A stretch of 32,165 nucleotides of DNA, taken from NCBI GenBank assembly GCA_003326195.1, contig LXQE01000136.1:65434-97598 (forward strand), in the 5' to 3' direction. Positions within the stretch are counted from its first letter, which is position 1; each line of letters starts with the position of its first letter. Of the stretch, positions 1 to 9,009 are shown piece by piece. Made by a program: the position numbers and the translations under genes. Origin of the DNA: Nostoc punctiforme NIES-2108 (GTDB lineage Bacteria; Cyanobacteriota; Cyanobacteriia; Cyanobacteriales; Nostocaceae). A model generated the notes under the pieces. It worked only from the letters and a program-made list of their open reading frames with translations, had not been told where the DNA came from and did no database searches.

Positions 1-1408
1 CTGCGGACACGCTACGCGATCGCAAATCAACCGAGCCTTGAAATAAGAGCAATCCCTTGCTAGATACTTCTACTAACCCGCCATTCCCAGTGTTAAGCCC
101 TCCGATGGCGTCGATCTTACCAAAGAACTGAGTGTTATTATCTGACCAAACGATCGCCCGACCGCCATCACCGTTTAGCAGCGCGTTAGCATTAATTACC
201 GAATCACTGCTAACAAACGTCTGTGAGGCATTGGGCAAGATACCTTGACCTTTGTAATCTCCCCCAATCCGAACGATGCCGCCACCAGTTGTCCCAGAGG
301 CATTGATATTAGCACCAATCAATCCGACGCGATCGCCCAAGACGTTTACTGTACCGCCTGTCTGCATAACTCCTGTATTGGAAACATCTAGGGTTCCAGA
401 AGCGATCGTAGTTCCTGCGGCAGTTGGGATAGTTGTACCAGATCGTGTTAACTGCACTGTACCCGCATCTAAATTAGGTCTTACACCAAGATTTAGTCCC
501 TTAGCCCCTTGGGTTAACAGCGTTGGCAAATCCAGAGGGTTAATTGCTAGCTGTTGCTCTGTTGTATTTCTTGGCAGTTCTAGCTCTAAACTCAGCAGGT
601 TTCCCGCTTGAGAGATCCGAATCAGGTTTGTCCCCGGCACTGCTGCAAGAGTGATATTTCCGCCGGGTGCGCTCAATGTAGCCGTATTGATGATACTCCC
701 ACCGATTAAAGTCAGATTGTGTCCTTCTAAAACTGACAAACTACCAGCATTGATAATAGTCCCAGGATTGGCGAAATCAAAGGCAAACCCAGAGGGATTA
801 CCATTTAAATTTGAGTAATCATTTTTACCGACTGCATTAAACCAAAGGCGATTATCAAAGCCAATTGCTGTAGCAGTCGTTACCGTAAAGTCAGCCGGAA
901 GGTTAATTTGGGCATTCGGTCCAAAGATGACTCCAGATGGATTCATGATGAATAAGTTGGGATTTCCTCCAGTTACCTGAATCAGTCCATTGATGGTTGA
1001 AGGATCTCCGCCGACAACTCGTGTGAGAATATTATGAATATCGGGATTCGAGAGAAAATTGGCAATCTGCTCCTGATTGAGTCCAAATTTCTCCAAGCTG
1101 TGAAATAGGTTCGCTTGATCGCCAGAAAGCTGACCCCCTTGGATATCAATGCGATTTCCCTCTTGAGTGACAACTGTCCCTGTCCCATCATTAGCTGGAA
1201 CAATGGATTGTCCAAATACGGGTTTGGCAGCAATGCTCCCTAACCAGAAGCATAGGGTAAGGGCGATTGGCAATGGAGCATCCTGACTTTTAAACACCAG
1301 TTGCTTCTGCTGGCAAAGACGCTGTAAGAAGAAGTGCGCAACTGCCTTGCCAATGTACTGCCTTGCCAACCTACTATTTCTTTTTGACTTTTGATTTTTT
1401 CTGTTCAC
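1..1408 (-). CDS. Filamentous haemagglutinin N-terminal (TPS-domain) exoprotein, partial
   Basis: The minus strand is open from a GTG at 1408 to the window edge, giving about 469 residues with the C-terminus missing. A basic N-terminus ([17 protein letters not shown]) leads into a hydrophobic stretch, [20 protein letters not shown], which reads as a signal peptide. The haemagglutination-activity/TPS secretion domain follows and is recognisable by [60 protein letters not shown] and [12 protein letters not shown]. Beyond this the sequence becomes Gly/Asn/Thr-rich beta-helix repeats. Proteins of this family are exported by a partner TpsB (FhaC/HecB) barrel and act at the cell surface; no partner gene lies within the window. 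The start was chosen because GGGG lies 8 bases upstream of the GTG at 1408; a TTG at 1414 is an alternative. Confidence 0.9.
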   Translation of the reverse strand, partial: MNRKNQKSKRNSRLARQYIGKAVAHFFLQRLCQQKQLVFKSQDAPLPIALTLCFWLGSIAAKPVFGQSIVPANDGTGTVVTQEGNRIDIQGGQLSGDQANLFHSLEKFGLNQEQIANFLSNPDIHNILTRVVGGDPSTINGLIQVTGGNPNLFIMNPSGVIFGPNAQINLPADFTVTTATAIGFDNRLWFNAVGKNDYSNLNGNPSGFAFDFANPGTIINAGSLSVLEGHNLTLIGGSIINTATLSAPGGNITLAAVPGTNLIRISQAGNLLSLELELPRNTTEQQLAINPLDLPTLLTQGAKGLNLGVRPNLDAGTVQLTRSGTTIPTAAGTTIASGTLDVSNTGVMQTGGTVNVLGDRVGLIGANINASGTTGGGIVRIGGDYKGQGILPNASQTFVSSDSVINANALLNGDGGRAIVWSDNNTQFFGKIDAIGGLNTGNGGLVEVSSKGLLLFQGSVDLRSRSVSA

Positions 1409-1424
1409 TGCCAATTCCCCAAGC

Positions 1425-1643
1425 TTAAAGTTGATAATTCACTTGGAAATAAAAGCCATCATCTTGAGCGTTACTGCTATGTGCGATCGCCATAATTCTA
1501 GTGGTGCGCCACACAAACTTTGCCTCGTAGCGAGCAGAGGGAAAAAAACACTTGCGAACTATCTTCTTTTTGTCCAAAGTCCAAACAGTAGATATCTCTA
1601 AAATAGTATCATTTTGTGATAGAAGAACATTATAGAGCTTTTT
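1425..1643 (-). pseudogene. C-terminal fragment of an unidentified, possibly outer-membrane, protein
   Basis: In one minus-strand frame a protein-like stretch runs from a stop at 1644-1646 to a TAA at 1425-1427. It contains LYNVLLSQNDTILEIST, VWTLDKKK, RYEAKFVWRTTRIMAIAHSS and ends [15 protein letters not shown]. There is no plausible start codon with a ribosome site. Alternating hydrophobic and polar residues and the strand-like terminus suggest the end of a beta-barrel protein, but I do not recognise the family. The relic stops 17 bases before the start of the FHA gene, so it may be what is left of the upstream gene of that locus. Confidence 0.5.
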
Positions 1644-1655
1644 TTACACAGAAAT

Positions 1656-1920
1656 ATGAGCGACATGCTTAATTATATTGAAGACAATCCTAAAAAACAA
1701 AGCCTTTGATTGGTTTGGAATATGAACAATTACAACAATTAATCTTAAATACACAGCGATTGTATCATGAGAAACAAGCTTTATTAGAATTGAAAAAAGT
1801 GAAAATTATTGTTATATGAGGAGGTCGTAAACCAAAACTATCTATTAAAGAACAAATCCTTTTAAGAGACTCGATCTTAACCTCTTACGAATACATACTG
1901 CGTCGTCTTGTAGTTTAAAG
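1656..1920 (+). pseudogene. IS5-type transposase relic (N-terminal HTH part)
   Basis: The stretch starts ATGAGCGACATG and reads MSDMLNYIEDNPKK. A frameshift in the A-run near 1695 moves the reading to TKPLIGLEYEQLQQLILNTQ, then LYHEKQALLELKKVKIIV, a TGA stop, and GGRKPKLSIKEQILL. This is the helix-turn-helix start of a cyanobacterial IS5-family transposase, in which the GGR(P/K)PKLS..EQ motif is characteristic. After about 1870 the homology fades and no DDE residues were found. At least one frameshift and one nonsense change make it non-functional. No terminal inverted repeats were identified around it. Confidence 0.7.
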
Positions 1921-2105
1921 ATTTACTTTATAAATGGTCTCTAGGCAGAAATATAGAAGACTATTTAACCAATAATAAGATTTCTAGTTCGAAAGTAAGG
2001 ATCGCATTTTAGGAACAGTTGATGGGGCGATCGCTCTCAGTCGTTGGTTCAACTATTTAAGCACTCAATTGCCCACATATTAACATTGTATTTGAGTAAT
2101 TTATA

Positions 2106-3440
2106 ATGCAGATAAATTCTTCCACTTTGAATGTAAATAGAATACTGTCTCCTGACGAACGCGTGTTTGAAATTGCAAATCAGCTTGGAGGCGCATTAAC
2201 TAACGTTGTCATTAACCGTATTAGAGGACCCCTGAGTGCAGCCATTGTGAGACAGGCAATTGACTTGACCCAACGTCGCCACCCACGTCTAAATTGTCGG
2301 ATCGTTGGTTCTACCGATTCCCCACGCTTTGAAGAGGGAGGCGTGACGATCCCGTTGCAACTAGTAAATAGCCAAGATGATAATCAGTGGCAAAATATTG
2401 TTTTGCAAGAACTAAATCAAAAAATTGAAAGCGACAAATATCTCATGCGTGCTGTATTGGTTCAACCTGTCGGCGAACCCAAGGAATCAACAGTCAGCTT
2501 TTTGATTGTCACCTTACATCATGGTGTTGCAGATGGCACATTCTGCATCCGACTGCAAGCAGATATCTTGACGTACTGTCAAAAGATCGCAACAGGCGAA
2601 CCTGTCGAAGCAGTGGTGCGTTTGCCTGTGCTGCCTGCATTGCCAAAGCTTTTCCCTCCCTCAATGCAAGGATATAGTGGTGTGGTAAATACGATCGATT
2701 GTCTGTTGCGGCTTGTCAGCCAATATGTCGCCCATCGTCCCGAAACTTTAGGTTTTGAGCAGTATCAAACACCGGAATTACGTCGTGCTAACGTGGTTTA
2801 TCGCCAGCTTGATGAAACTTTCACCCAACGGTTCAATGAAGTTTACAGAAAGGAGAAAGCGAGCGAACAGAGTGCTTTGTGTGCTGCTATGATGCTTGCA
2901 GCCGCGAATAAAATAACAGGTGGAAAAAAGCGAGATATCTGTTTGAGTTGTCAGTCATTTGCAGACCTGCGTCGCCGCATCCAACCAATAATTAGTGATG
3001 AGCAGATGGGGTCCTTAGCTTCATCCACTGTTACATTTCACACCTTAAAACCAAGTATGTCCTTTTGGGATTTAGCACGCGATGTGAAACAACAAATCGC
3101 TACGAATATCCAGTGCAACGATCTATTTAGCATGATGCTAGCATCTGGACTGGCAGTGGCAACGAAGGGGATACTCCTAAATCAAGTAATGGCTAGCGTT
3201 GGAGTCACTAAGCTTGGTTTAGTTAATATTTGTCATCAGTATGGGGTATTTGAACTTGAAGAAATTAATGCTGTAGCTTCAGCATCGGCGTTTCCAGGTG
3301 TTTTTGTGGTTGAGGCATTAAGGTTTCAGAAAAAGATGTTTTTGAATTTTCTATTTTCTGAGCCTTCACTCAGTCAGGAAACGATCGCCGCACTCGCTGA
3401 CGATGCTACTGCCTACCTAGCTGATGCTTGTTCGGATTAA
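2106..3440 (+). CDS. Condensation-domain / PapA5-like acyltransferase
   Basis: This 444-residue protein carries the HHxxxDG catalytic motif of the condensation-domain superfamily at residues 138-144 (HHGVADG), preceded by beta-strand SFLIVTL. It also has the early RHPRLNCRI segment typical of these chloramphenicol-acetyltransferase-like folds. The length suits a single complete condensation or acyltransferase unit, with no adenylation or carrier domain attached. Family members join acyl groups to alcohols or amines, for example PapA5 esterification, or act in NRPS pathways. No NRPS/PKS gene is nearby, so the substrate is unknown. It stands alone downstream of decayed DNA; the ribosome site is weak (GAG, 10 bases before ATG). 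A partner acyl donor pathway elsewhere in the genome is inferred. Confidence 0.8.
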   Translation: MQINSSTLNVNRILSPDERVFEIANQLGGALTNVVINRIRGPLSAAIVRQAIDLTQRRHPRLNCRIVGSTDSPRFEEGGVTIPLQLVNSQDDNQWQNIVLQELNQKIESDKYLMRAVLVQPVGEPKESTVSFLIVTLHHGVADGTFCIRLQADILTYCQKIATGEPVEAVVRLPVLPALPKLFPPSMQGYSGVVNTIDCLLRLVSQYVAHRPETLGFEQYQTPELRRANVVYRQLDETFTQRFNEVYRKEKASEQSALCAAMMLAAANKITGGKKRDICLSCQSFADLRRRIQPIISDEQMGSLASSTVTFHTLKPSMSFWDLARDVKQQIATNIQCNDLFSMMLASGLAVATKGILLNQVMASVGVTKLGLVNICHQYGVFELEEINAVASASAFPGVFVVEALRFQKKMFLNFLFSEPSLSQETIAALADDATAYLADACSD

Positions 3441-3469
3441 AGTTTTTGCCAGTGTGCCCCCTTCGGGGA

Positions 3470-3518
3470 ATTAAAAATTAAAAATTAATATCCCTAAAAA
3501 TCAATAAGGTTCAGTTAA
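3470..3518 (+). repeat. ATTAAAA heptamer repeat plus dispersed CAATAAGGTTCAGTTAA motif
   Basis: About 2.7 copies of ATTAAAA occupy 3470-3488, and the 17-base motif CAATAAGGTTCAGTTAA occupies 3502-3518. The same 17-mer occurs inverted at 14950-14966 and, with one change, at 14802-14818. Both are typical dispersed intergenic sequences of Nostoc-like genomes. The rest of the 338-base gap 3441-3778 holds no convincing gene; an 80-codon open frame at 3536-3778 has no family signature. Confidence 0.7.
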
Positions 3519-3778
3519 AGCTCAAAAGCTTATGAATGAGCTTAAATTTCGGAGCTTCGACTCGTTGTCTAGTACCTCTGTGTTTTGGCTTTTTAGAGTC
3601 TGATGCTAATTCTATTTTAGTTTTATATTTATCTCCTTCTTTTAGCGTCCCTTTTGGTTACAAAATCCCTAACAATCTGATACTACGATTCTCCAAGTCG
3701 ATTGACTCAAACAGGTTTTGTCTTGCGGTAACTTTATCCTTTAAGCTACATATATTGATTACCCTTGTGGAGGTCTAG

Positions 3779-5125
3779 ATGGCGATAGTCAAGCGTCGTA
3801 TCGGTCTGGAGCAAGAATTTTTTCTGGTAGACGAAGCTGGTAGCTTAAGCGATCGCGCCGATGAGTTTTTAAAGAGTTGTCACTTTAAAGCTCAAGCACA
3901 AGGTTTAAACCCCAATTACTTTGTGGCAGAGTTCGTTAAAAGCATGGTAGAAATTAACACACCTCCTGCCGACACTGCTAAGGAACTAGCGAGAGTTTAT
4001 CTCAAAAATCTCAAATTGGCGATCTCTGTAGCACAACAGATGGGTTTACGCCTTTACCCTCTGTCTAGCTATCCTTTGCCTACTATGCCAATTATGCGAG
4101 ATCACCCTAATTACCATATCCAAGCGCGGACTGTCGGCATTTCAAAATTTTTGCACGCCGGAAAATGTACAGGTACACACCTGCATTTGGAAGTCCCGCC
4201 TGGGGTAATTGACCCTCGTGTTGCAGTATCTTACAACTCAACATCAATTGAGCGAGAAGAACTATTAAATATCTATAATTTAGCTACAGCTTGCGACTCG
4301 GCACTTATTTCTCTGACGCGGGCGTGTCCCTTTTATGAAGGACAGGCGTTAGGACTAGCCGCACATACAATTCGTTATCGAGGTAGCGAAACCTTCGGTT
4401 GGGAGGGAGTTTATACTAATTTACAAGCTGTCGGTGGACTCATGCCTTATGCCGAAAGTGTTGAGGGTTTAGTTGAGCAGCAGTTCGCTCGTTATTATGC
4501 TTGGCTGCAAGCTATGGAAAAAGCCGAAATTCAACCGAACCTGTTCAAGGAATCGGGAGTTAGCTTACTCAAGTCAGCTTGGAATCCAGTTCGACTCAAC
4601 AAACTCGGCACAGTAGAAATTAGGTGTATAGATAGCAACTTTCCCTCTGTAATTTTACTTGTAATGACTTTGCTGGAAAAATTGGCTGATCGAGTCAGGC
4701 ACGAGAAGTTAACAGTAAGACCATCTAAAGGAATGCAGATATTTGAACTAGTTGGCAATCGCTTGTATATACCAGATTTTGAATATCTTAATGGGGAATT
4801 GCTCTTAGCCTCAGCTACAGAAGGAATTAAAAACCCCAAAGTTAGAGCTTACGTCGATTCCATTTTGCAGTTTGCCAGCGCTGTTGGTGGCGAAGGAGCA
4901 AATTTTCTGGCAAAACTCAGCAGAAACCTCGATCGGTATCAAACGACAGAAGCCAGCATCTTGCAAGAGTTTACCCCAACAACTACTCAACTTTCATTAG
5001 ATGCCGGTTTGCGTTTAGTGCGCTCAAGTTGTGACAAGCTAGAAGCTATTGTTTCATCGATAGATATAGAAAATCCCCTCGCAGCTTTCGATACTGATGA
5101 AGGATTGTTGCTACAGCAGCATTAA
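3779..5125 (+). CDS. GCS2-family glutamate-cysteine-ligase-like carboxylate-amine ligase
   Basis: A 448-residue ATP-grasp-like ligase of the GCS2/YbdK type. The N-terminal GLEQEF (residues 9-14) supplies the conserved Glu residues of the metal/ATP site. CTGTHLHLEV (130-139) and TVEIRCID (about residue 280) are further family signatures. Enzymes of this family couple the gamma- or alpha-carboxylate of glutamate to an amine using ATP. The ATG at 3779 is fixed by a good GGAGGT ribosome site just upstream. A gamma-glutamyl hydrolase gene starts 46 bases after its stop, so the two probably act on the same gamma-glutamyl compound. It may be a paralogue rather than the cell's main GshA; the amine substrate cannot be read from the sequence. 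Confidence 0.85.
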   Translation: MAIVKRRIGLEQEFFLVDEAGSLSDRADEFLKSCHFKAQAQGLNPNYFVAEFVKSMVEINTPPADTAKELARVYLKNLKLAISVAQQMGLRLYPLSSYPLPTMPIMRDHPNYHIQARTVGISKFLHAGKCTGTHLHLEVPPGVIDPRVAVSYNSTSIEREELLNIYNLATACDSALISLTRACPFYEGQALGLAAHTIRYRGSETFGWEGVYTNLQAVGGLMPYAESVEGLVEQQFARYYAWLQAMEKAEIQPNLFKESGVSLLKSAWNPVRLNKLGTVEIRCIDSNFPSVILLVMTLLEKLADRVRHEKLTVRPSKGMQIFELVGNRLYIPDFEYLNGELLLASATEGIKNPKVRAYVDSILQFASAVGGEGANFLAKLSRNLDRYQTTEASILQEFTPTTTQLSLDAGLRLVRSSCDKLEAIVSSIDIENPLAAFDTDEGLLLQQH

Positions 5126-5171
5126 TCGAATCTGACAAAACTGCTAGATGAAATAGTGAAATAGTATCAAG

Positions 5172-5942
5172 ATGAGTAGAAAATCTCGAAAACCATTGAT
5201 TGGGATTACAACTTACGGTCGCCTTGCAGCATTACCATTTTCTCTGCCAAGTGAATATATAGATGCAGTCCGTAAAGCAGGTGGCATTCCCATATTATTA
5301 CCACCAGGAGAAGTTGAGCCTGCCATACTTCTAGATTCTTTGGATGGTTTAATCATCTCTGGTGGTGGAGATATTGACCCTGCTTGCTACAACGGTTTTG
5401 CTCATCCTACTATTTATTCTGTCGATCGCGAACGTGATGCTTTTGAATTGCAGCTTGGCAAGTTTGCTCTTGAACGTCATCTGCCGATATTGGGTATTTG
5501 CCGGGGTTTACAAATTCTCATCGTCGCCTGTGGGGGTACTCTAATTCCTCACATTCCAGATGTTTACGGTACATCTGCATTACATCGTCTAGAACCTGAA
5601 CCTGGACGACGTTTACCTACAGAACATCTCGTCAGGATAGATGTAGAAAGCCTTTTAGCTAACTGTTTACAAAATTCTCACATATCTGTAGTTTCTTGGC
5701 ATCATCAAGCGGTAGATAAAGTACCACCTGGTTGGCGGGTTGTTGCTCATGCTTCGGATGATGGAGTCATTGAAGCTGTGGAGCATGAACACCATCCTTG
5801 GGCAATTGGTGTGCAATGGCATCCTGAGCTTTCAATTCTCGATCCCAATCATCAAAGAGTTTTTCTAGCTCTCGTTCAGGCTGCACATACAAAACAATGT
5901 ACACCCGATCTAAGCCCCAGCGATAGCCGTTTCTACGTCTAA
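5172..5942 (+). CDS. Class I glutamine-amidotransferase-like gamma-glutamyl hydrolase (peptidase C26, PuuD type)
   Basis: 256 residues with the C26 signatures ISGGGDIDPACY (62-73), the nucleophile elbow GICRGLQI with Cys110, and the catalytic His-Glu pair in QWHPE (H217, E219). Relatives split gamma-glutamyl amides such as gamma-glutamyl-GABA, or remove the gamma-glutamyl group in scavenging pathways. The protein is cytoplasmic with no signal peptide. It follows the GCS2 ligase by 46 bases on the same strand, which suggests one transcript and a synthesis/hydrolysis pair. The ATG at 5172 has only a weak ribosome site, consistent with translation depending on the upstream gene. Confidence 0.88.
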   Translation: MSRKSRKPLIGITTYGRLAALPFSLPSEYIDAVRKAGGIPILLPPGEVEPAILLDSLDGLIISGGGDIDPACYNGFAHPTIYSVDRERDAFELQLGKFALERHLPILGICRGLQILIVACGGTLIPHIPDVYGTSALHRLEPEPGRRLPTEHLVRIDVESLLANCLQNSHISVVSWHHQAVDKVPPGWRVVAHASDDGVIEAVEHEHHPWAIGVQWHPELSILDPNHQRVFLALVQAAHTKQCTPDLSPSDSRFYV

Positions 5943-6024
5943 AGATACAAGTTTATTTAATTTTGAGAGATTAATCACAGATTAATGAGATATTAAGTTG
6001 AAAAACTAATTCAGATAGAAACTT

Positions 6025-6258
6025 ATGACAACCGAGCAAGAGCTTCAATCTCTTTTTAATACCTTAGATAGCGATCAAGACGGCAAAGTATCCATTAATG
6101 ATCTTTTTTTAAGTCCTGGCTTAAGTGCAATCATTTCATCAGAAACAAATACTACTAGTCCCCAGGAATTGCTAGTAAATTATGATTCAGACAAAGACGG
6201 CAGTATTACCTTTGAAGAGTTAAAGGAAGCAGTTGAGAAAGCAAATAATTTAAACTAG
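6025..6258 (+). CDS. Small two-EF-hand calcium-binding protein (CSE-like)
   Basis: 77 residues with two EF-hand loops. The first is D15-S-D17-Q-D19-G20 ending in Asp26 instead of the usual Glu. The second is D54-S-D56-K-D58-G59 ending in Glu65 and is canonical. There is no signal peptide or membrane segment, so it is probably a soluble calcium sensor. Size and architecture resemble the small EF-hand sensor described from Anabaena PCC 7120 (CSE); that link is from memory, not from an alignment. It lies 82 bases after the C26 hydrolase and could be co-transcribed. A hairpin at 6295-6327 follows it. Confidence 0.85.
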   Translation: MTTEQELQSLFNTLDSDQDGKVSINDLFLSPGLSAIISSETNTTSPQELLVNYDSDKDGSITFEELKEAVEKANNLN

Positions 6259-6294
6259 CAACCCAATCCCTAACACCCAATACCCAATACCCAA

Positions 6295-6327
6295 AAATCC
6301 CTCTCTAGTACACGCTTTGAGGGATTT
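6295..6327 (+). terminator. Possible weak terminator after the EF-hand gene
   Basis: AAATCCCTC (6295-6303) pairs with GAGGGATTT (6319-6327) around a 15-base loop. No uninterrupted T-run follows, only TTTGCAATTTT, so it may be weak. It is preceded by CCCAATA heptamers at about 6266-6294. Confidence 0.4.
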
Positions 6328-6368
6328 GCAATTTTCATGGTCATTGGTGACTCGCTAGCACAAAAGAG

Positions 6369-6526
6369 ATGACCACACAAGTAATTGACACAATATCCTT
6401 TGACATTCCCCAAATACTCACCCAGGTGGAAAGTGCTGCTATTCAAGGTTGGAAAGGGCTGAAGCTGAAAATGCAGCTTGGGCTGGACAGTGTTGGCAAG
6501 TTCTACAGCGAGCTAGTCATCAATTC
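6369..6526 (+). other. Unidentified open stretch upstream of the broken alcohol dehydrogenase
   Basis: An ATG at 6369 with GAG just upstream opens a frame beginning MTTQVIDTISFDIPQILTQV. It continues through amphipathic sequence (QGWKGLKLKMQLGLDS) into the alcohol dehydrogenase piece, where it runs out of frame. I do not recognise it. It may be a small intact protein of up to 73 residues, or the start of a gene whose rest was deleted. Confidence 0.25.
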
Positions 6527-7020
<494 letters not shown>

Positions 7021-7119
7021 GTAAGCGAATACAGGGTTATGGTAGCAGCTGCGCTCGATGTCGGAGTAACGCCGATTGAAATCAAGGAGAGCCTATATCA
7101 GTCGGTACCCTACGTGGTT
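7021..7119 (+). pseudogene. Carboxymuconolactone decarboxylase family relic
   Basis: The frame starting at 7021 reads VSEYRVMVAAALDVGVTP then IEIKESLYQSVPYV. This is the AhpD/CMD-type helical segment (aaLnvGVTpeEIkE.lyQ..pYvG). It begins directly after the aldo-keto reductase FLTG motif and ends near 7119, with no start and no rest of the domain. It is the third gene piece in a row of fused relics. CMD, AKR and alcohol dehydrogenase genes are often neighbours in bacteria, so one former cluster probably collapsed here. Confidence 0.7.
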
Positions 7120-7269
7120 TCATGTATTATTCCCAGCGATCGCACTCTTCCAACTCTTCAAAACTCTGGCATAATCAGACATGGCTGCGCCTAAAGAGCT
7201 AATTAAAAGCTTTACGCCGAATGGATATTTTAATAGAATAATCTCATCAAAAGATTCGCAGAAATATAA

Positions 7270-8892
7270 ATGGACTGGATTACACTACTGCGATCGCTAC
7301 AGTCTGATTTTATTAAAAGGTTAGCATCTGGTTGTCTGCTTCATTGTGAAACAGAAGGTCAATATAGTGAATTAACTATAATTTCTGGAGAGAGATTAAA
7401 GACACTACGGGAATTTTGCTGGCAGATGGCTGAAAAATATAAGCGTGTTTTACCAGTGCGTGATGTTTTTCTTAGCTATCTCAAAGGGAAGTTAGGTGAG
7501 GAAGTTGTCAAAGAACGTTTAGCTGATTTTATTACCGAAGTCGATTATGAAAAGCGATTTGGCGGCGATGGCAATATAGATTTTACCTTGACTTCTAACC
7601 CATCTATTGGTATTGAGGTTAAATCTCGTCATGGTCGCATTGACAGAGTTAGATGGTCAATTAGTTCTGAAGAAGTTGAAAAAAATGCAGTTGTAGTTTG
7701 CATTTTAATTCAAGAAGATGTGAGTGAAGCACAATCTGAGTATCACCTTTTTTTGGCTGGCTTTCTCCCAACTCGGATGATTAAGTTGAAGACTGGTAAA
7801 ATCTCTTTTGGAATAGAACAATTACTATATGGTGGTGGTTTATGGTGCTATCTAGAACAGTTACAATCTTCTATAAATAATTCTTCTCGCCAACAACCAC
7901 CTATTTATAAATATCTTCCGAAACAGGAAATTATATCTAAGCCAACTAATTATCATGTACTCAAATCTTCTTTTCAGCCTGAATCTCATAATGAAGATTT
8001 AAATATACTTTATGTAAAGCTGGGTGATGAATGCTTTCAGAAAGGAGAATATACAAATGCCATTAATAAGTATAATCAAGCACTACAAGTTAATCAGAGC
8101 GATATTGATATTTTATATTATAAACGAGGTTTAGCTCACTATCAAATAGGAGATTACGAAGCTGCGATCGCAGATTATTCTCAGGCAATCCAGATGAATC
8201 TTCATGATGCTAAATCTTACAATAAACGAGGTTTAGCTCTCTATCAACTGGGGCGATTAGAGGAAGCGATTAATGATTATACTCAAGCTATTAGAATTAA
8301 TCCTAATGTTGCCGTAACCTATAAAAATCGGGCTGAAGCTCGTTCTCATTTTGGAGATAACCAAGGAGCAATTGAGGATTATACCCAGGCTATTAAAATC
8401 AATCCTCATTATGCTGATGCTTATAAAAACCGTGGTATTGCTCGTTATTTATTAGGTTCCCAGCCAGGATTTCCTCAAGCAATCAAGATTAATCCTCAAG
8501 ATGCCATAGCTTATAAAAAACGTGGGAATGCTCGTTCAGATTTAGGAGATTTTGAGGGCGCAATTGAAGATTATTCTCAGGCAATCCAGATTAATCCTAG
8601 TTATGCTGATGCTTACTACAACCGTGGGAATGCTCGTTCAGATTTAGGAGATTTTGAGGGCGCAATTGAAGATTATTCTCAGGCAATTCAGATTAATTTT
8701 AATTATGCTGATGCCTATTATAATCGTGGGAATGCTCGTTTAGAAATTGCAGATAAACAGGGAGGAATTGAAGATTTTCAAAAAGCAGCAGACATCTATC
8801 GTAAAGAAGGTAAACTAGAAGCACTCAAAGATACACGAGAAATAATATTAGATTTAGAAATAGAAGAATCATTAGATATTTTAAACTTCTAG
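7270..8892 (+). CDS. PD-(D/E)XK nuclease-like domain fused to TPR repeats
   Basis: 540 residues. The first 200 contain a probable PD-(D/E)XK core: GEEVVKERL (Glu77/78), then NIDFTL with Asp104 and IEVKSR with Glu116 and Lys118, followed by strands VVVCILIQ and YHLFLAGFL. From about residue 245 to 520 there are seven to eight TPRs of 34 residues (consensus YYNRG.AR..LGD.EGAIEDYSQAIQINP). Two neighbouring repeats, near 8519-8620 and 8621-8722, are almost identical in DNA, which indicates a recent 102-base duplication. One repeat (near 8441-8500, LLGSQPGFPQAIKINP) is four residues short. TPRs suggest a protein partner; the target of the nuclease-like part is unknown. No ribosome site is evident before ATG 7270. 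Confidence 0.8.
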   Translation: MDWITLLRSLQSDFIKRLASGCLLHCETEGQYSELTIISGERLKTLREFCWQMAEKYKRVLPVRDVFLSYLKGKLGEEVVKERLADFITEVDYEKRFGGDGNIDFTLTSNPSIGIEVKSRHGRIDRVRWSISSEEVEKNAVVVCILIQEDVSEAQSEYHLFLAGFLPTRMIKLKTGKISFGIEQLLYGGGLWCYLEQLQSSINNSSRQQPPIYKYLPKQEIISKPTNYHVLKSSFQPESHNEDLNILYVKLGDECFQKGEYTNAINKYNQALQVNQSDIDILYYKRGLAHYQIGDYEAAIADYSQAIQMNLHDAKSYNKRGLALYQLGRLEEAINDYTQAIRINPNVAVTYKNRAEARSHFGDNQGAIEDYTQAIKINPHYADAYKNRGIARYLLGSQPGFPQAIKINPQDAIAYKKRGNARSDLGDFEGAIEDYSQAIQINPSYADAYYNRGNARSDLGDFEGAIEDYSQAIQINFNYADAYYNRGNARLEIADKQGGIEDFQKAADIYRKEGKLEALKDTREIILDLEIEESLDILNF

Positions 8893-9009
8893 ATAAATAC
8901 TATATTAAGTAACCTCCAATATGAAAACTAGCATTATCTAAAATTAAAATAATCTTGGGGCCACATTCCTGAAAATCTTCGCTGCTGAATCCAGAGCTTA
9001 TCTACTCTT

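Noticed and set aside
276..611. 111-codon plus-strand frame, Pro/Val-rich
   Set aside because: Antisense shadow of the FHA-domain gene, whose minus-strand reading has clear family motifs.
3536..3778. 80-codon open frame upstream of the GCS2 ligase
   Set aside because: No ribosome site, composition rich in Leu/Ser/Phe without domain pattern, and it ends directly at the ligase start; most likely chance.
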